Positions 1 to 7,591 of a DNA stretch of 10,000 nt are shown in pieces. Each line of letters begins with the position of its first letter. Within the stretch, counting starts at the first letter, position 1. The notes below the pieces were generated by a model. The model did not search any database. It had not been told where the DNA came from and was given only the letters and a program-made list of their open reading frames with translations. Both the position numbers and the translations under genes were made by a program. This DNA is from Rheinheimera sp. (GTDB lineage Bacteria > Pseudomonadota > Gammaproteobacteria > Enterobacterales > Alteromonadaceae): contig NZ_JAIWOI010000076.1 in the NCBI RefSeq assembly GCF_020217005.1, forward strand, positions 1 through 10,000. Direction: 5' to 3'.

Positions 1-818
1 TGTGCAAAGGCCATACAACAGGCTGTAAATACCATCAGGATGCCAAAAATGCGCTCAACGTTATTAAAGTGCATTTCTTTGTCTGCTTCCGGGTCGATTT
101 TCAGGCGGCTGATAGCAATTTTACCAATCAGACCAACAAACAAAGCAATTCCCAGACATAACAGCAAACCTTCGCCTGTGCTCAGCTTTAAGCCAACGTG
201 CTTTAAACCTTTGGTTACAGTCACAAACGCCATAATAAACGCGGCAAATACCATATAAAAAGGCACGTATTTTTTTGCAGCTTCCAATGGATTATCTGTA
301 TCAAAAATCAAGCGCTGAGCACTCATAAAGATCAAATAAGCCAGAATACCGGACAGTACAGGAGTGACGACCCAGCTGCCCACTATGCTGCTGACTTCAT
401 CCCAATGCACATATTCCATACCTACGCCAACAGAAGCGAAACCAATAATGGCACCCACAATAGAGTGAGTGGTTGATACGGGCCAGCCAAAATGGGTGGC
501 CACTAACAACCAGGTACCAGCAGCAAGCAACGAAGCAATCATGCCGTATACCAGTAACTCCGGCACAGCTTTAAAGGCTTCAGCGTCGACTATGCCGCTG
601 CGGATCGTAGAGGTTACTTCGCCACCAGCTAACCAGGCACCGGCAGCTTCAAAAATGGCCGCGATAATTAACGCTTGTTTCAGAGTTAAGGCTTTAGAGC
701 CTACAGAGGTTCCCATAGCGTTGGCAACGTCATTCGCACCCACGCCGTAGGCCATAATAAAGCCAAACACAGCGGCAGTAATAATCAGCAATAAGCCGTA
801 TTGAGAAATAATATCCAT
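1..818 (-). CDS. pit: PiT-family inorganic phosphate permease, C-terminal part missing (runs off left edge)
   Basis: Low-affinity phosphate permease of the PiT (PHO4) family, which moves metal-phosphate or phosphate with H+ or Na+ across the inner membrane. The 272 visible residues start at ATG 816-818 (protein MDIISQYGLL...). They carry the family signature GANDVANA at residues 27-34 and the conserved GWPVSTTHSIVGAIIGF stretch at about 111-127. Several hydrophobic membrane segments are visible (about 8-27, 48-66, 86-106, 145-166, 185-202, 217-236). A hydrophilic stretch rich in charged residues (about 238-255, IDPEADKEMH) then begins what looks like the central cytoplasmic loop. The family usually has 400-500 residues, so the C-terminal half lies outside the window. 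The start is 19 nt after the stop of the COG1392 gene, with a TAAGG ribosome site in between, so the two are almost certainly one operon. The substrate is inferred from family and neighbours. Confidence 0.93.
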   Translation of the reverse strand, partial: MDIISQYGLLLIITAAVFGFIMAYGVGANDVANAMGTSVGSKALTLKQALIIAAIFEAAGAWLAGGEVTSTIRSGIVDAEAFKAVPELLVYGMIASLLAAGTWLLVATHFGWPVSTTHSIVGAIIGFASVGVGMEYVHWDEVSSIVGSWVVTPVLSGILAYLIFMSAQRLIFDTDNPLEAAKKYVPFYMVFAAFIMAFVTVTKGLKHVGLKLSTGEGLLLCLGIALFVGLIGKIAISRLKIDPEADKEMHFNNVERIFGILMVFTACCMAFA

Positions 819-837
819 CGTCGAATTACCTTAAGAA

Positions 838-1512
838 TTAACGGGCCAACATGATTTCGAGTCGTGAACCTACTTTTAAGGCTGAATCAGCTAAATCGCC
901 AACCCACTCTAAAGTGCGGTACAGGAACATCACATCAACCGGATTCATTTCGGCTTCTGCCTTACGGACAAATTTGCGCAGACTGATTTGCAGTTGGTCT
1001 GTGTCGTGCTCGATTTCATCGATACGTTCAACCATTTTGATCACCAAATCGACTTCACGCCCACGGAAACCAGTTTCCAGCAGCTCATCCAATTCGTTGA
1101 TGGCTTCACAGGCCAATTCGACGGCGTCGATGCAACGCTGTAAATAGGCTTTAAATTCGACCTGAATAGGGGCCGGAATTTCTAACTCACGACCTAAAAC
1201 ACGACCGGTGATATCTTTGGCTTTGTTAGCAATTTTATCCTGCTGCGATACCAGTTCTAACAAGTCCGTTCTGTCGACGGGTAAAAACAAGCCACGTGGT
1301 AAATGCACACGGATATCACGTTTTAATTTGTCTGCATCTTTTTCTAAAGCTACAAGCGCCTTACGAACTTCGGCTGCTTTTTCCCAATCCCTTACAAAAA
1401 CTGCGTCAAAAAATGGCAGTAATAACAAGCTGGCATCAAATACCTTTTTGATGTGCTCTTCTAAAGGCTTGATTGGTGATTTCGCAAAAACCGCCAAAAA
1501 GTGATTTGGCAT
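838..1512 (-). CDS. PhoU-like phosphate transport regulator, TIGR00153 / COG1392 (DUF47) family
   Basis: A 224-residue, all-helical, soluble protein of the DUF47 family, a distant PhoU relative that is typically encoded beside pit genes and thought to modulate the permease. The N-terminus (MPNHFLAVFAKSPIKPLEEH) with the FAKSP(I)KPL motif is typical of the family. The acidic helices characteristic of PhoU-like metal-binding bundles appear at about 162-172 (ERIDEIEHDTD) and 202-218 (EWVGDLADSALKVGSRLE). The ATG at 1510-1512 is chosen because AAGAGG (1520-1525) sits 7 nt upstream and the length then fits the family. The frame stays open upstream to 1569, but that extension (MIAVQCAPVF...) is not family-like. 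It lies after the phoU terminator and directly ahead of pit, so it is the first gene of a two-gene unit separate from pst-phoU. The direction of its effect on Pit is not visible from sequence. Confidence 0.92.
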   Translation of the reverse strand: MPNHFLAVFAKSPIKPLEEHIKKVFDASLLLLPFFDAVFVRDWEKAAEVRKALVALEKDADKLKRDIRVHLPRGLFLPVDRTDLLELVSQQDKIANKAKDITGRVLGRELEIPAPIQVEFKAYLQRCIDAVELACEAINELDELLETGFRGREVDLVIKMVERIDEIEHDTDQLQISLRKFVRKAEAEMNPVDVMFLYRTLEWVGDLADSALKVGSRLEIMLAR

Positions 1513-1553
1513 AAGTGTGCCTCTTGCTGTTGAGTTAATGAAAACCGGCGCGC

Positions 1554-1559
1554 ATTGTA
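1554..1559 (-). promoter_or_regulatory. Possible -10 element for the COG1392-pit operon
   Basis: Read on the minus strand, TACAAT lies about 42 nt upstream of the chosen start, downstream of the phoU terminator, where a promoter is expected. The -35 region 17 nt further upstream is only T-rich with no good TTGACA match, and no Pho box was found nearby. This would suit a unit not induced by phosphate starvation, but the call is weak. Confidence 0.22.
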
Positions 1560-1601
1560 CTGCAATCAAGATGTAATAAAAACGTCTTATACAGCAGTAA
1601 T

Positions 1602-1640
1602 AAAAAAAGCCTGATAAACCATAGGTTTTATCAGACTTTT
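1602..1640 (-). terminator. Rho-independent terminator after phoU
   Basis: On the minus strand a 10-bp stem is formed by 1624-1634 and 1611-1620, with one bulged T and a 3-nt loop (1621-1623). It is followed by a run of seven T on the transcribed strand (1602-1608). It starts 24 nt after the phoU stop and closes the pstCAB-phoU operon. A shorter TTTT at 1637-1640 on the other side gives weak bidirectional potential. Confidence 0.85.
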
Positions 1641-1663
1641 ATGACAGGTTTACGGGTAGTTTT

Positions 1664-2374
1664 TTAACTACGGGCGTCTTGCTCTAACTTTTCATCATCC
1701 GCATGACGCACGTCTTTCCCTTTCACCAGAAAAACAATGTATTCAGCGACATTTTTACAGCGATCGCCAATACGTTCCATAGAGCGGGCAGACCACAATA
1801 CATTCATTATTTTAGGAATAGAACGTGGGTCTTCCATCATATAAGTCATTAACTGACGGGTGATGGCCTCGTATTCACGGTCAACTTTTCTGTCTTCACG
1901 GTGCACCGCCAATGCCGCTTCGACATCCATACGGGCAAAAGCGTCTAATACATCATGCAGCATTTGCGCGACATGACGGCCCATATTATCCAGATTGACC
2001 AACAAATCCTGCTGCGCACTATTAAAAGACTCCAATGCCACTTTTGCAATACGCTCAGCTTCGTCACCAATACGCTCTAAATCAGATATGGTTTTGATAA
2101 TAGCCATAATCAAACGTAAATCACTGGCTGCAGGCTGACGCTTGGCAATAATACGGGTGCACTCGTGGTCAATTTTTATTTCCCAGTCGTTGACCTTTAA
2201 GTCATTGGCAATCACCTGACGAGCTAACTCAGCATCACTGCCGGCAATGGCGTTTAGTGCATCAGCCAGCTGTTGTTCAATCAAACCGCCCATCGCCATT
2301 ACATGGTTGCGAACCTGTTCAATTTCTTCATTAAACTGGCTGGAAATATGTTTAGTTAAGTTCATTTTGTCCAT
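1664..2374 (-). CDS. phoU: Phosphate signalling complex protein PhoU
   Basis: Cytoplasmic regulator that links the PstSCAB transporter to the PhoR/PhoB two-component system, keeping the Pho regulon off when phosphate is plentiful. The protein has 236 residues, close to E. coli PhoU, and aligns by eye over its length: [41 protein letters not shown] and [15 protein letters not shown]. The two metal-binding ERIGD motifs of the paired three-helix bundles are at 100-104 ([10 protein letters not shown]) and 200-204 ([10 protein letters not shown]). ATG 2372-2374 is preferred. A TTG codon 15 nt upstream (2387-2389) is also in frame, but it overlaps the strong ribosome site GGAGGAG (2381-2387), which serves the ATG at 6-nt spacing. 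It is the last gene of pstC-pstA-pstB-phoU, separated from pstB by about 146 nt, a longer gap than the others in the operon. Confidence 0.97.
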   Translation of the reverse strand: MDKMNLTKHISSQFNEEIEQVRNHVMAMGGLIEQQLADALNAIAGSDAELARQVIANDLKVNDWEIKIDHECTRIIAKRQPAASDLRLIMAIIKTISDLERIGDEAERIAKVALESFNSAQQDLLVNLDNMGRHVAQMLHDVLDAFARMDVEAALAVHREDRKVDREYEAITRQLMTYMMEDPRSIPKIMNVLWSARSMERIGDRCKNVAEYIVFLVKGKDVRHADDEKLEQDARS

Positions 2375-2380
2375 CGCGCT

Positions 2381-2387
2381 CTCCTCC
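2381..2387 (-). promoter_or_regulatory. Ribosome binding site of phoU
   Basis: GGAGGAG on the minus strand, 6 nt before ATG 2374. It decides the start because the alternative TTG would lie within this element. Confidence 0.8.
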
Positions 2388-2520
2388 AATACCCCTAGTG
2401 CGTGCTGACGCTGCTTTGAGACTGCTGCTTCCCCCTGGTTTCACTGCCTTTTGTATTCAGGGGCCTGCTGGTTTATTGTCTTACTGCAACTTCCATGACT
2501 CTGGGTACGACGTTAATTAG

Positions 2521-3345
2521 TTAACCAAAACGGCCTGTGATGTAATCTTCAGTTTGTTGCTGCGATGGATTAGTAAACATCTTATTGGTGGCATCAAACT
2601 CAATTAAATCACCCATATACATAAAAGCAGTATAGTCGGATACACGGGCGGCCTGTTGCATATTGTGGGTTACAATCACAATAGTGTATTTATCTTTGAG
2701 CTCATAAATCAGCTCTTCAATTTTCAGTGTGGAAATTGGATCCAACGCTGAAGCTGGCTCATCAAGCAGTAAGACTTCAGGCTCAATAGCGATAGCGCGG
2801 GCAATGACCAGACGTTGTTGCTGACCACCAGACAAACCAAAAGCATTGTCATGCAAACGATCTTTGACTTCATTCCATAAAGCAGCACCTTTTAATGAGG
2901 TTTCAACCACCTCATCCAGTACACGTTTGTCTTTAACACCTTGCAAACGCAAGCCGTAGGCTACGTTTTCATAAATGCTTTTTGGAAAAGGGTTAGGCTT
3001 CTGGAATACCATACCTACCTGACGACGCAATTCGGCCACATCAACTTTCGGATCATAAATATTCTGTCCGTCCATTAAAATCTGACCTTCAATACGGCAG
3101 ATATCTACCAGGTCGTTCATCCGGTTAAAACAGCGCAATAAGGTCGACTTACCACAACCTGAAGGACCGATAAAAGCAGTCACGCGTTTTTCCGGTATTG
3201 TCATATTGATGTTTTTTAATGCCAGAGCATCACCGTAGTACAGCTTCAGGTCGTTCACCTGAAGTTTGATTTTTTCGTCCGACAGTTTCAATTCGGTTTC
3301 TACGGGTGGAGCTGTTAATTTATCTTGATTCATCTTCATTACCAT
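2521..3345 (-). CDS. pstB: Phosphate ABC transporter ATP-binding protein PstB
   Basis: ATPase subunit of the PstSCAB phosphate importer, bound to the inner face of PstC/PstA. Positions below count from ATG 3345 (274 residues). Walker [10 protein letters not shown] is at 60-68, the Q-loop [10 protein letters not shown] at about 112-121, ABC signature LSGGQQQR at 171-178, Walker B VLLLDEP at 191-197, and the H-loop His in IVTHNMQQ at 227. [13 protein letters not shown] and the C-terminal [10 protein letters not shown] are characteristic of PstB. The start is uncertain. The frame is open to a TTG at 3402, whose upstream region lacks a ribosome site and overlaps a hairpin. ATGs at 3345, 3339 and 3333 are all in frame, and the last gives 270 residues; none has a strong ribosome site. 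E. coli PstB has 257 residues, so any of these keeps the whole domain. It follows pstA by 19 to 86 nt depending on start. Confidence 0.95.
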   Translation of the reverse strand: MVMKMNQDKLTAPPVETELKLSDEKIKLQVNDLKLYYGDALALKNINMTIPEKRVTAFIGPSGCGKSTLLRCFNRMNDLVDICRIEGQILMDGQNIYDPKVDVAELRRQVGMVFQKPNPFPKSIYENVAYGLRLQGVKDKRVLDEVVETSLKGAALWNEVKDRLHDNAFGLSGGQQQRLVIARAIAIEPEVLLLDEPASALDPISTLKIEELIYELKDKYTIVIVTHNMQQAARVSDYTAFMYMGDLIEFDATNKMFTNPSQQQTEDYITGRFG

Positions 3346-3389
3346 TCTATGAATTTGGTCTGCGAAATTGGCTTCTGCATTCAGGTCTT

Positions 3390-3413
3390 CATAGGCCTGC
3401 AATGCAGGCCATG
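3390..3413 (-). repeat. Near-perfect inverted repeat / hairpin at the pstA-pstB junction
   Basis: The 8-bp arms GGCCTGCA and TGCAGGCC (3394-3401 and 3403-3410) flank a single base. The pairing extends by CAT/ATG after one bulged base (3390-3392 with 3411-3413). It begins 7 nt after the pstA stop codon and lacks a following T run, so it is not a standard terminator. It could stabilise or cut the transcript between pstA and pstB, or hide the TTG codon at 3402. Confidence 0.55.
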
Positions 3414-3419
3414 GGCTTT

Positions 3420-5099
3420 CTAATCGGCGTCGCTGCGGTATTTCTCACGTAATCTGTTACGCATATAAATAGCAGCCATATTCAGCACCACAATCAATAA
3501 CACCAGGACAAGAGCCGTGGCATAAAGCAGAGGACGCGAAGCTTCAACGTTTGGACTCTGGAAGCCCACATCAAACACATGGAAGCCTAAGTGCATGATT
3601 TTTTGGTCTAAATGAACAAATGGGAAATTGCCATCTATAGGTAAAGTCGGAGCCAACTTCACCACTCCAACCAACATCAGCGGAGCTACTTCACCAGCAG
3701 CACGGGCCACCGCCAGAATTAAACCTGTCATCATAGCCGGAGTTGCCAGTGGCACTACCACTTTCCATAAAGTTTCAGATTTGGTTGCCCCTAAAGCCAG
3801 ACTACCCATACGAATAGTACTTGGAATACGGGATAAACCTTCTTCTGTCGAAACAATCACCACAGGCAAAGTTAATAAGGCCAGCGTTAAGGAAGCCCAG
3901 AATAAACCTGGAGTACCAAAAGTTGGGCTTGGTAAGGCTTCAGGATAAAACAGCTGATCTATGCTGCCGCCCATGATGTAAACAAAAAAACCTAAACCAA
4001 AGACACCATAAACAATAGAAGGTACACCAGCGAGGTTATAGACCGAAATACGGATGATCTTCAGTAGTGGGCCTTGTTTGGCATATTCACGCAGGTAAAT
4101 AGCAGCCAGCACACCAAAAGGCGTCACTATGATTGCCATTAAAATCACCATAGTCACAGTACCAAAAATGGCCGGGAAAATGCCGCCTTCAGTATTGGCT
4201 TCGCGTGGTTCTTCGGTCAAAAAGTTAGCAATACCTTTGAAATAATGCGTTGTCTTTTGCCACACTGACATATCATTTGGTGCATAGGCGTGCACTATGT
4301 TCGCCAGGGAAATAGTCACTTCACGGCCTTCAGCTGAACGAGCCACTAAGCTGTCCCGGTTTGACTCTGCGCGTAATTGGTCCAGCTTTTGCTGGATCAC
4401 AGCGTATTCGTCGTTCAGAACTTTGTTCTCAGCAGCAGCCTGAGCTTTAAACTCTGCCATTTCAGCGTCAGAGGCTTTATCCAGCACCAGACGACGTTCA
4501 GTCAAACGTAATTTTTCAATCTGGTTGTTAATACGGCTGATGTCATTCTTTTCGATATCTTTCATTTGCTGAAAGATAGTGTTAGCGCGCTCAACCCGTT
4601 GCAGCAGTTCTGGCCACATGGCCGGACCTTCTGCAATAACTTTGTCGCCTTCACTTAACTTCAGCGGGAAACCATAAAAGTTGCCACGTTCACGCCGCTC
4701 CAGCGCTATGGTGCCTTCTGGCACTGTCCAACCGCTGATTTCATAGTCCATATACCAGGAGAAATCCCGGCCATAAATATCACGGTTGCCCACCTTCACC
4801 AAATAACGGGTTACGGCTTCCAATTCAGCCGGCACTGTCGCGCCTGACTCACGTAACATCACAGCAGACACAGTTTCAGAGCGAACCAGTTCACCCATGA
4901 TCATTTTCTTCTGACCAGATTCAGGTGACCATTCCGTCTGATGCAAATCCGCTGGCCAGAAATGACTGCCACCACGCACCACAATCAAACCTAACACACC
5001 CACCACCATCACCAGACACAAAGCGATGGCGCCAGCGTTTAACCAAATCCAGGGAGTCCCCGATCTGAACCAGGCCCTTACGCCAAATAAAGATTTCAT
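3420..5099 (-). CDS. pstA: Phosphate ABC transporter permease PstA, long form with periplasmic coiled-coil region
   Basis: Inner-membrane channel subunit pairing with PstC. At 559 residues it is almost twice the usual PstA (E. coli about 296). After an N-terminal membrane segment (about 19-41) comes a roughly 265-residue hydrophilic region (42-308), predicted periplasmic. Its part at about 165-250 is rich in charged residues and Gln in a coiled-coil-like pattern ([20 protein letters not shown]). The permease core follows (309-545) with segments around 309-336, 353-377, 399-417, 452-480 and 523-545. The EAA loop contacting PstB is at about 419-455 ([19 protein letters not shown]). N-terminal extensions of this type recur in marine gammaproteobacterial PstA (DUF3333-like, from memory). 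ATG 5097-5099 is chosen over the adjacent in-frame TTG because AAGGGG (5107-5112) lies 7 nt upstream. The start is 15 nt after the pstC stop. Confidence 0.95.
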   Translation of the reverse strand: MKSLFGVRAWFRSGTPWIWLNAGAIALCLVMVVGVLGLIVVRGGSHFWPADLHQTEWSPESGQKKMIMGELVRSETVSAVMLRESGATVPAELEAVTRYLVKVGNRDIYGRDFSWYMDYEISGWTVPEGTIALERRERGNFYGFPLKLSEGDKVIAEGPAMWPELLQRVERANTIFQQMKDIEKNDISRINNQIEKLRLTERRLVLDKASDAEMAEFKAQAAAENKVLNDEYAVIQQKLDQLRAESNRDSLVARSAEGREVTISLANIVHAYAPNDMSVWQKTTHYFKGIANFLTEEPREANTEGGIFPAIFGTVTMVILMAIIVTPFGVLAAIYLREYAKQGPLLKIIRISVYNLAGVPSIVYGVFGLGFFVYIMGGSIDQLFYPEALPSPTFGTPGLFWASLTLALLTLPVVIVSTEEGLSRIPSTIRMGSLALGATKSETLWKVVVPLATPAMMTGLILAVARAAGEVAPLMLVGVVKLAPTLPIDGNFPFVHLDQKIMHLGFHVFDVGFQSPNVEASRPLLYATALVLVLLIVVLNMAAIYMRNRLREKYRSDAD

Positions 5100-5114
5100 C
5101 AAAGTGCCCCTTAA

Positions 5115-7403
5115 TTACAGATTGCTGAAGCGTTGACGTAAACGCTGCCGTATTACTTCGGCGAGGGTATTAAATACAAAGGTAAAGACAAAGAGCACCA
5201 GCGCAGCCAGGAACAAGACACGGAAGTGAGTGCTGCCTACTGCTGTTTCAGGAAGCTCAACCGCAATATTGGCGGATAAAGTACGCATACCTTCGAAGAT
5301 ATTAAAGTTCACCACTGGGCTGTTACCAGTAGCCATCAGTACTATCATGGTTTCACCCACAGCACGGCCAAAACCCACCATCACCGCGGCAAATACACCA
5401 GGACTTGCTGTTGGCAACACTACACCTACCATGGTTTGCCATGGCGTAGCGCCCAAAGCTAAGGAGCCCTGGGTTAAGTGGCGTGGTACGTTAAAAATTG
5501 CGTCTTCCGCTATAGAGAAAATATTAGGAATAACAGCAAAACCCATGGCTATACCTACAATAAGCGCATTACGTTGGTCGTAATTAATGCCGTTATCGGT
5601 AAACCACTGACGTAAACTGCCATCAAAAAAGGTGTTGTCGATCATTGGGCTGGCACTGATCGCCAGGTAACCAAACAGAATAATCACAGGTACTAAAAAC
5701 GCCGCTTCCCAGCCTAAACCAAAACGGTTGCGGACAGATTCAGGCATATAGCGCCATAAATAAGCTGCAGCCAACATCATAAAAGGCATCAGCAGTAAAA
5801 TGGCAAATACGGCGCTTAAGTACTCTTCAATAAAAGGTGCCAGCCATAAACCTGCCAGGAAACCTAAAATTACTGTAGGTAAAGCCGCCATAATTTCAAT
5901 AGTAGGCTTCACTTTGCCGCGCAGAACCGGCGTCATAAAATAAGCAACATAAATAGCGCTCATAATGGCTAGTGGTGTTGCAAATAACATGGCAAAAAAG
6001 GCCGCTTTTAAAGTACCAATGGCAAGTGGCACCATACTCATTTTAGCTTCAAACTCATCAGAACCTGCAGAAGCCTGCCAAATGTATTTGGCCTCATCAC
6101 GACCTTCGTACCAGACTTCGTTCCACAGTGCTTTGTAAGACACATCAGGGTGAGCATTTTCCAGTTCAAACTTATGCATCTGACCTTTGTCGTCCAGCAT
6201 CAGGAAATTAGTGTTAATAGGCGATATAGCGATTTTCTTCGCCATCAGGCCATCATCAAAATTCTCCAGAAACAAAGTGCGTGCAGAAGTGCCATAGTGG
6301 ATACCTAAGTAACCTTTGTCGTCTATCGCCATAAAACCTTTGCGCGAGTACTCGGCATCAATCTGAGTGATAGCACCAGGCTGCTGCTCAAAATCACGGA
6401 TTTGTTTTAAATCGAAGTTATTGTGCTGATCCCGCACTAAAAACCACTGGCTCAGCTCGCCTGTAGATGATCCGACCACCAAAGACACGGTACCCACCAG
6501 AAATTCCATAGCGGTAACTTGTGCACCTGAAGCAACAGCATTAACACTTTGTATTAAACGCGCCTGCTCTGGGTTGTTGATAGCGTAATAATGGATGTGG
6601 CCAGCTTTGTCTGAGACAAACAAATTCTGGAAAGTGTTATCAATCAAAATTTTACCGACAGATGACGGGGCATCCGGCAAGGTATAATCAGTGCGGACTA
6701 CTGTGGTTTCGCCCGTCAGGAATACAGTCTCAGCCACCATATTCGACAGCACTAAACGACCATCAGCAGTGTAAGCACTCAGCATCCGGTTTTCGTCTTT
6801 TTCCTGAATGGCGACAGCTAACAAAGCCTGGCCTTGTGCATCCACCTGCACAGGAGCTTCACCTAAAGGAAAGCTGACTTTTGGATTAACCTGACGCTTA
6901 TCATTAGGATAACTCAACAAATACTCATGCTTGGCGATTAACGCCTGACCATTGGATAAACCCAAAATAATGGTACCAGTGCGTGGGTCAGCTTTACCAA
7001 AAGCCGTCACTGTCGCGCCCGCTGGTAAGTTCAGCTGTACCTGCTGCTTTACTTCACCAGTGTCAGCATTAAAAAACTCCAGCTTAGCATCCGGCGTTAC
7101 GACCAAACCCACTTCACCGTAACGTTCAATGCTGGTGTGCAAAGGCTGAGCCGCAGGGCTTTGATAACTGGTTTTTTGCTCCACAGAAGCAGAGGAAAAT
7201 AGTGGCCCCACTTCAGAAAACAAATAAACAAATATAGTAGCGAAAGCCAGCACCACGCTGATGCCGGCAAAGCTGATACCGTATTTAGAGATTTTATCTT
7301 TGATAGCACGCCAGCGCCTTAATCGGGCCCGACGTTCTCCAGTTGGCAGCAAAGAACGCGGTGAATCACCGGCAGACTGCTGACTTAGATGGGTTGAGTG
7401 CAT
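5115..7403 (-). CDS. pstC: Phosphate ABC transporter permease PstC, long form with large periplasmic beta-propeller-like domain
   Basis: Membrane channel subunit of the phosphate importer. The 762 residues far exceed the usual PstC (about 320). A cytoplasmic, Arg/Lys-rich N-terminus (about 1-42) precedes a membrane segment (43-63). Next is a roughly 385-residue region, predicted periplasmic (about 70-450), made of repeated short beta-type units ending in patterns such as DKAGHIHYYAI, SSTGELSQWFLV, DDKGYLGIHYG and DDKGQMHKFEL. This suggests a WD40/PQQ-like propeller. The permease core (about 455-750) has the EAA loop at 633-666 (LALGATPWQTMVGVVLPTA) and the conserved FGRAVGETMIVLMATGN. Long PstC proteins of this kind match COG4590 as I recall it. 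ATG 7401-7403 is chosen because GGTGGT lies 9 nt upstream. The frame runs open to 7502, but that extension begins within the Pho box and upstream of the predicted transcription start. First gene of pstC-pstA-pstB-phoU. Confidence 0.95.
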   Translation of the reverse strand: MHSTHLSQQSAGDSPRSLLPTGERRARLRRWRAIKDKISKYGISFAGISVVLAFATIFVYLFSEVGPLFSSASVEQKTSYQSPAAQPLHTSIERYGEVGLVVTPDAKLEFFNADTGEVKQQVQLNLPAGATVTAFGKADPRTGTIILGLSNGQALIAKHEYLLSYPNDKRQVNPKVSFPLGEAPVQVDAQGQALLAVAIQEKDENRMLSAYTADGRLVLSNMVAETVFLTGETTVVRTDYTLPDAPSSVGKILIDNTFQNLFVSDKAGHIHYYAINNPEQARLIQSVNAVASGAQVTAMEFLVGTVSLVVGSSTGELSQWFLVRDQHNNFDLKQIRDFEQQPGAITQIDAEYSRKGFMAIDDKGYLGIHYGTSARTLFLENFDDGLMAKKIAISPINTNFLMLDDKGQMHKFELENAHPDVSYKALWNEVWYEGRDEAKYIWQASAGSDEFEAKMSMVPLAIGTLKAAFFAMLFATPLAIMSAIYVAYFMTPVLRGKVKPTIEIMAALPTVILGFLAGLWLAPFIEEYLSAVFAILLLMPFMMLAAAYLWRYMPESVRNRFGLGWEAAFLVPVIILFGYLAISASPMIDNTFFDGSLRQWFTDNGINYDQRNALIVGIAMGFAVIPNIFSIAEDAIFNVPRHLTQGSLALGATPWQTMVGVVLPTASPGVFAAVMVGFGRAVGETMIVLMATGNSPVVNFNIFEGMRTLSANIAVELPETAVGSTHFRVLFLAALVLFVFTFVFNTLAEVIRQRLRQRFSNL

Positions 7404-7466
7404 AGTTGCGATACCACCAGTTACTTTAAGATGTTGGCAACTATAGTAGAGTTTTATGACGGAAAT

Positions 7467-7472
7467 ATTACA
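7467..7472 (-). promoter_or_regulatory. -10 element of the pstC Pho promoter
   Basis: TGTAAT on the minus strand, five of six matches to TATAAT. It lies exactly 10 nt downstream of the Pho box at 7483-7500, the spacing expected where PhoB replaces the -35 contact. Transcription would start near 7460, leaving a leader of about 55-60 nt. Confidence 0.6.
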
Positions 7473-7482
7473 GAGTGGTTTT

Positions 7483-7500
7483 TTGTCATATAAATGACAC
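7483..7500 (-). promoter_or_regulatory. Pho box (PhoB binding site) upstream of pstC
   Basis: Minus strand GTGTCATTTATATGACAA resembles the enterobacterial consensus of two 7-bp CTGTCAT-type units separated by 4 bp (about 14 of 18 by eye, counting allowed alternatives). Because the core is the palindrome TGTCAT-N4-ATGACA, the plus strand scores at least as well, but only the minus orientation has a -10 at 10-nt spacing. It would induce pstC-pstA-pstB-phoU under phosphate limitation. Confidence 0.7.
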
Positions 7501-7539
7501 ATTACAAATCGAAATCAGCATCCTAAGTCGATGCCTAAC

Positions 7540-7576
7540 ATGACAAAACAAACAAGGCACCATAAAGGTGCCTTGT
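7540..7576 (-). terminator. Rho-independent terminator after pstS
   Basis: A perfect 10-bp stem (7567-7576 with 7552-7561: ACAAGGCACC and GGTGCCTTGT on the minus strand) has a 5-nt loop (7562-7566) and a T-rich tail TTGTTTTG. It begins 15 nt after the pstS stop and lies upstream of the pstC Pho box, so pstS is mostly transcribed alone, perhaps with some read-through. Confidence 0.88.
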
Positions 7577-7591
7577 GTCGAACAGACTATA

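Noticed and set aside
6662..6877. Small open frame on the plus strand inside pstC
   Set aside because: It is antisense to a clearly conserved gene, with no ribosome site and no recognisable protein features. The other antisense open frames within pstA, pstC, pstS, pit and the COG1392 gene were dropped for the same reason.
7097..7309. Minus-strand open frame in a second frame of pstC encoding a hydrophobic stretch
   Set aside because: The hydrophobicity mirrors the pstC membrane segment in a shifted frame; there is no independent start signal.
7445..7462. Second Pho-box-like sequence, minus strand CCGTCATAAAACTCTACT
   Set aside because: Only the first unit matches well, and it sits at the predicted transcription start of the better promoter with no proper -10 after it.
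7404..7502. Extended N-terminus of PstC starting at 7502
   Set aside because: The codons overlap the Pho box and -10 and lie upstream of the predicted transcription start. The added residues (MCHLYDKKPL...) are not family-like, and ATG 7403 has a ribosome site.
7483..7516. Use of the palindromic pstC Pho box in the plus direction, giving antisense RNA to pstS
   Set aside because: No -10-like hexamer occurs at the expected spacing on the plus strand (GAAATC there).
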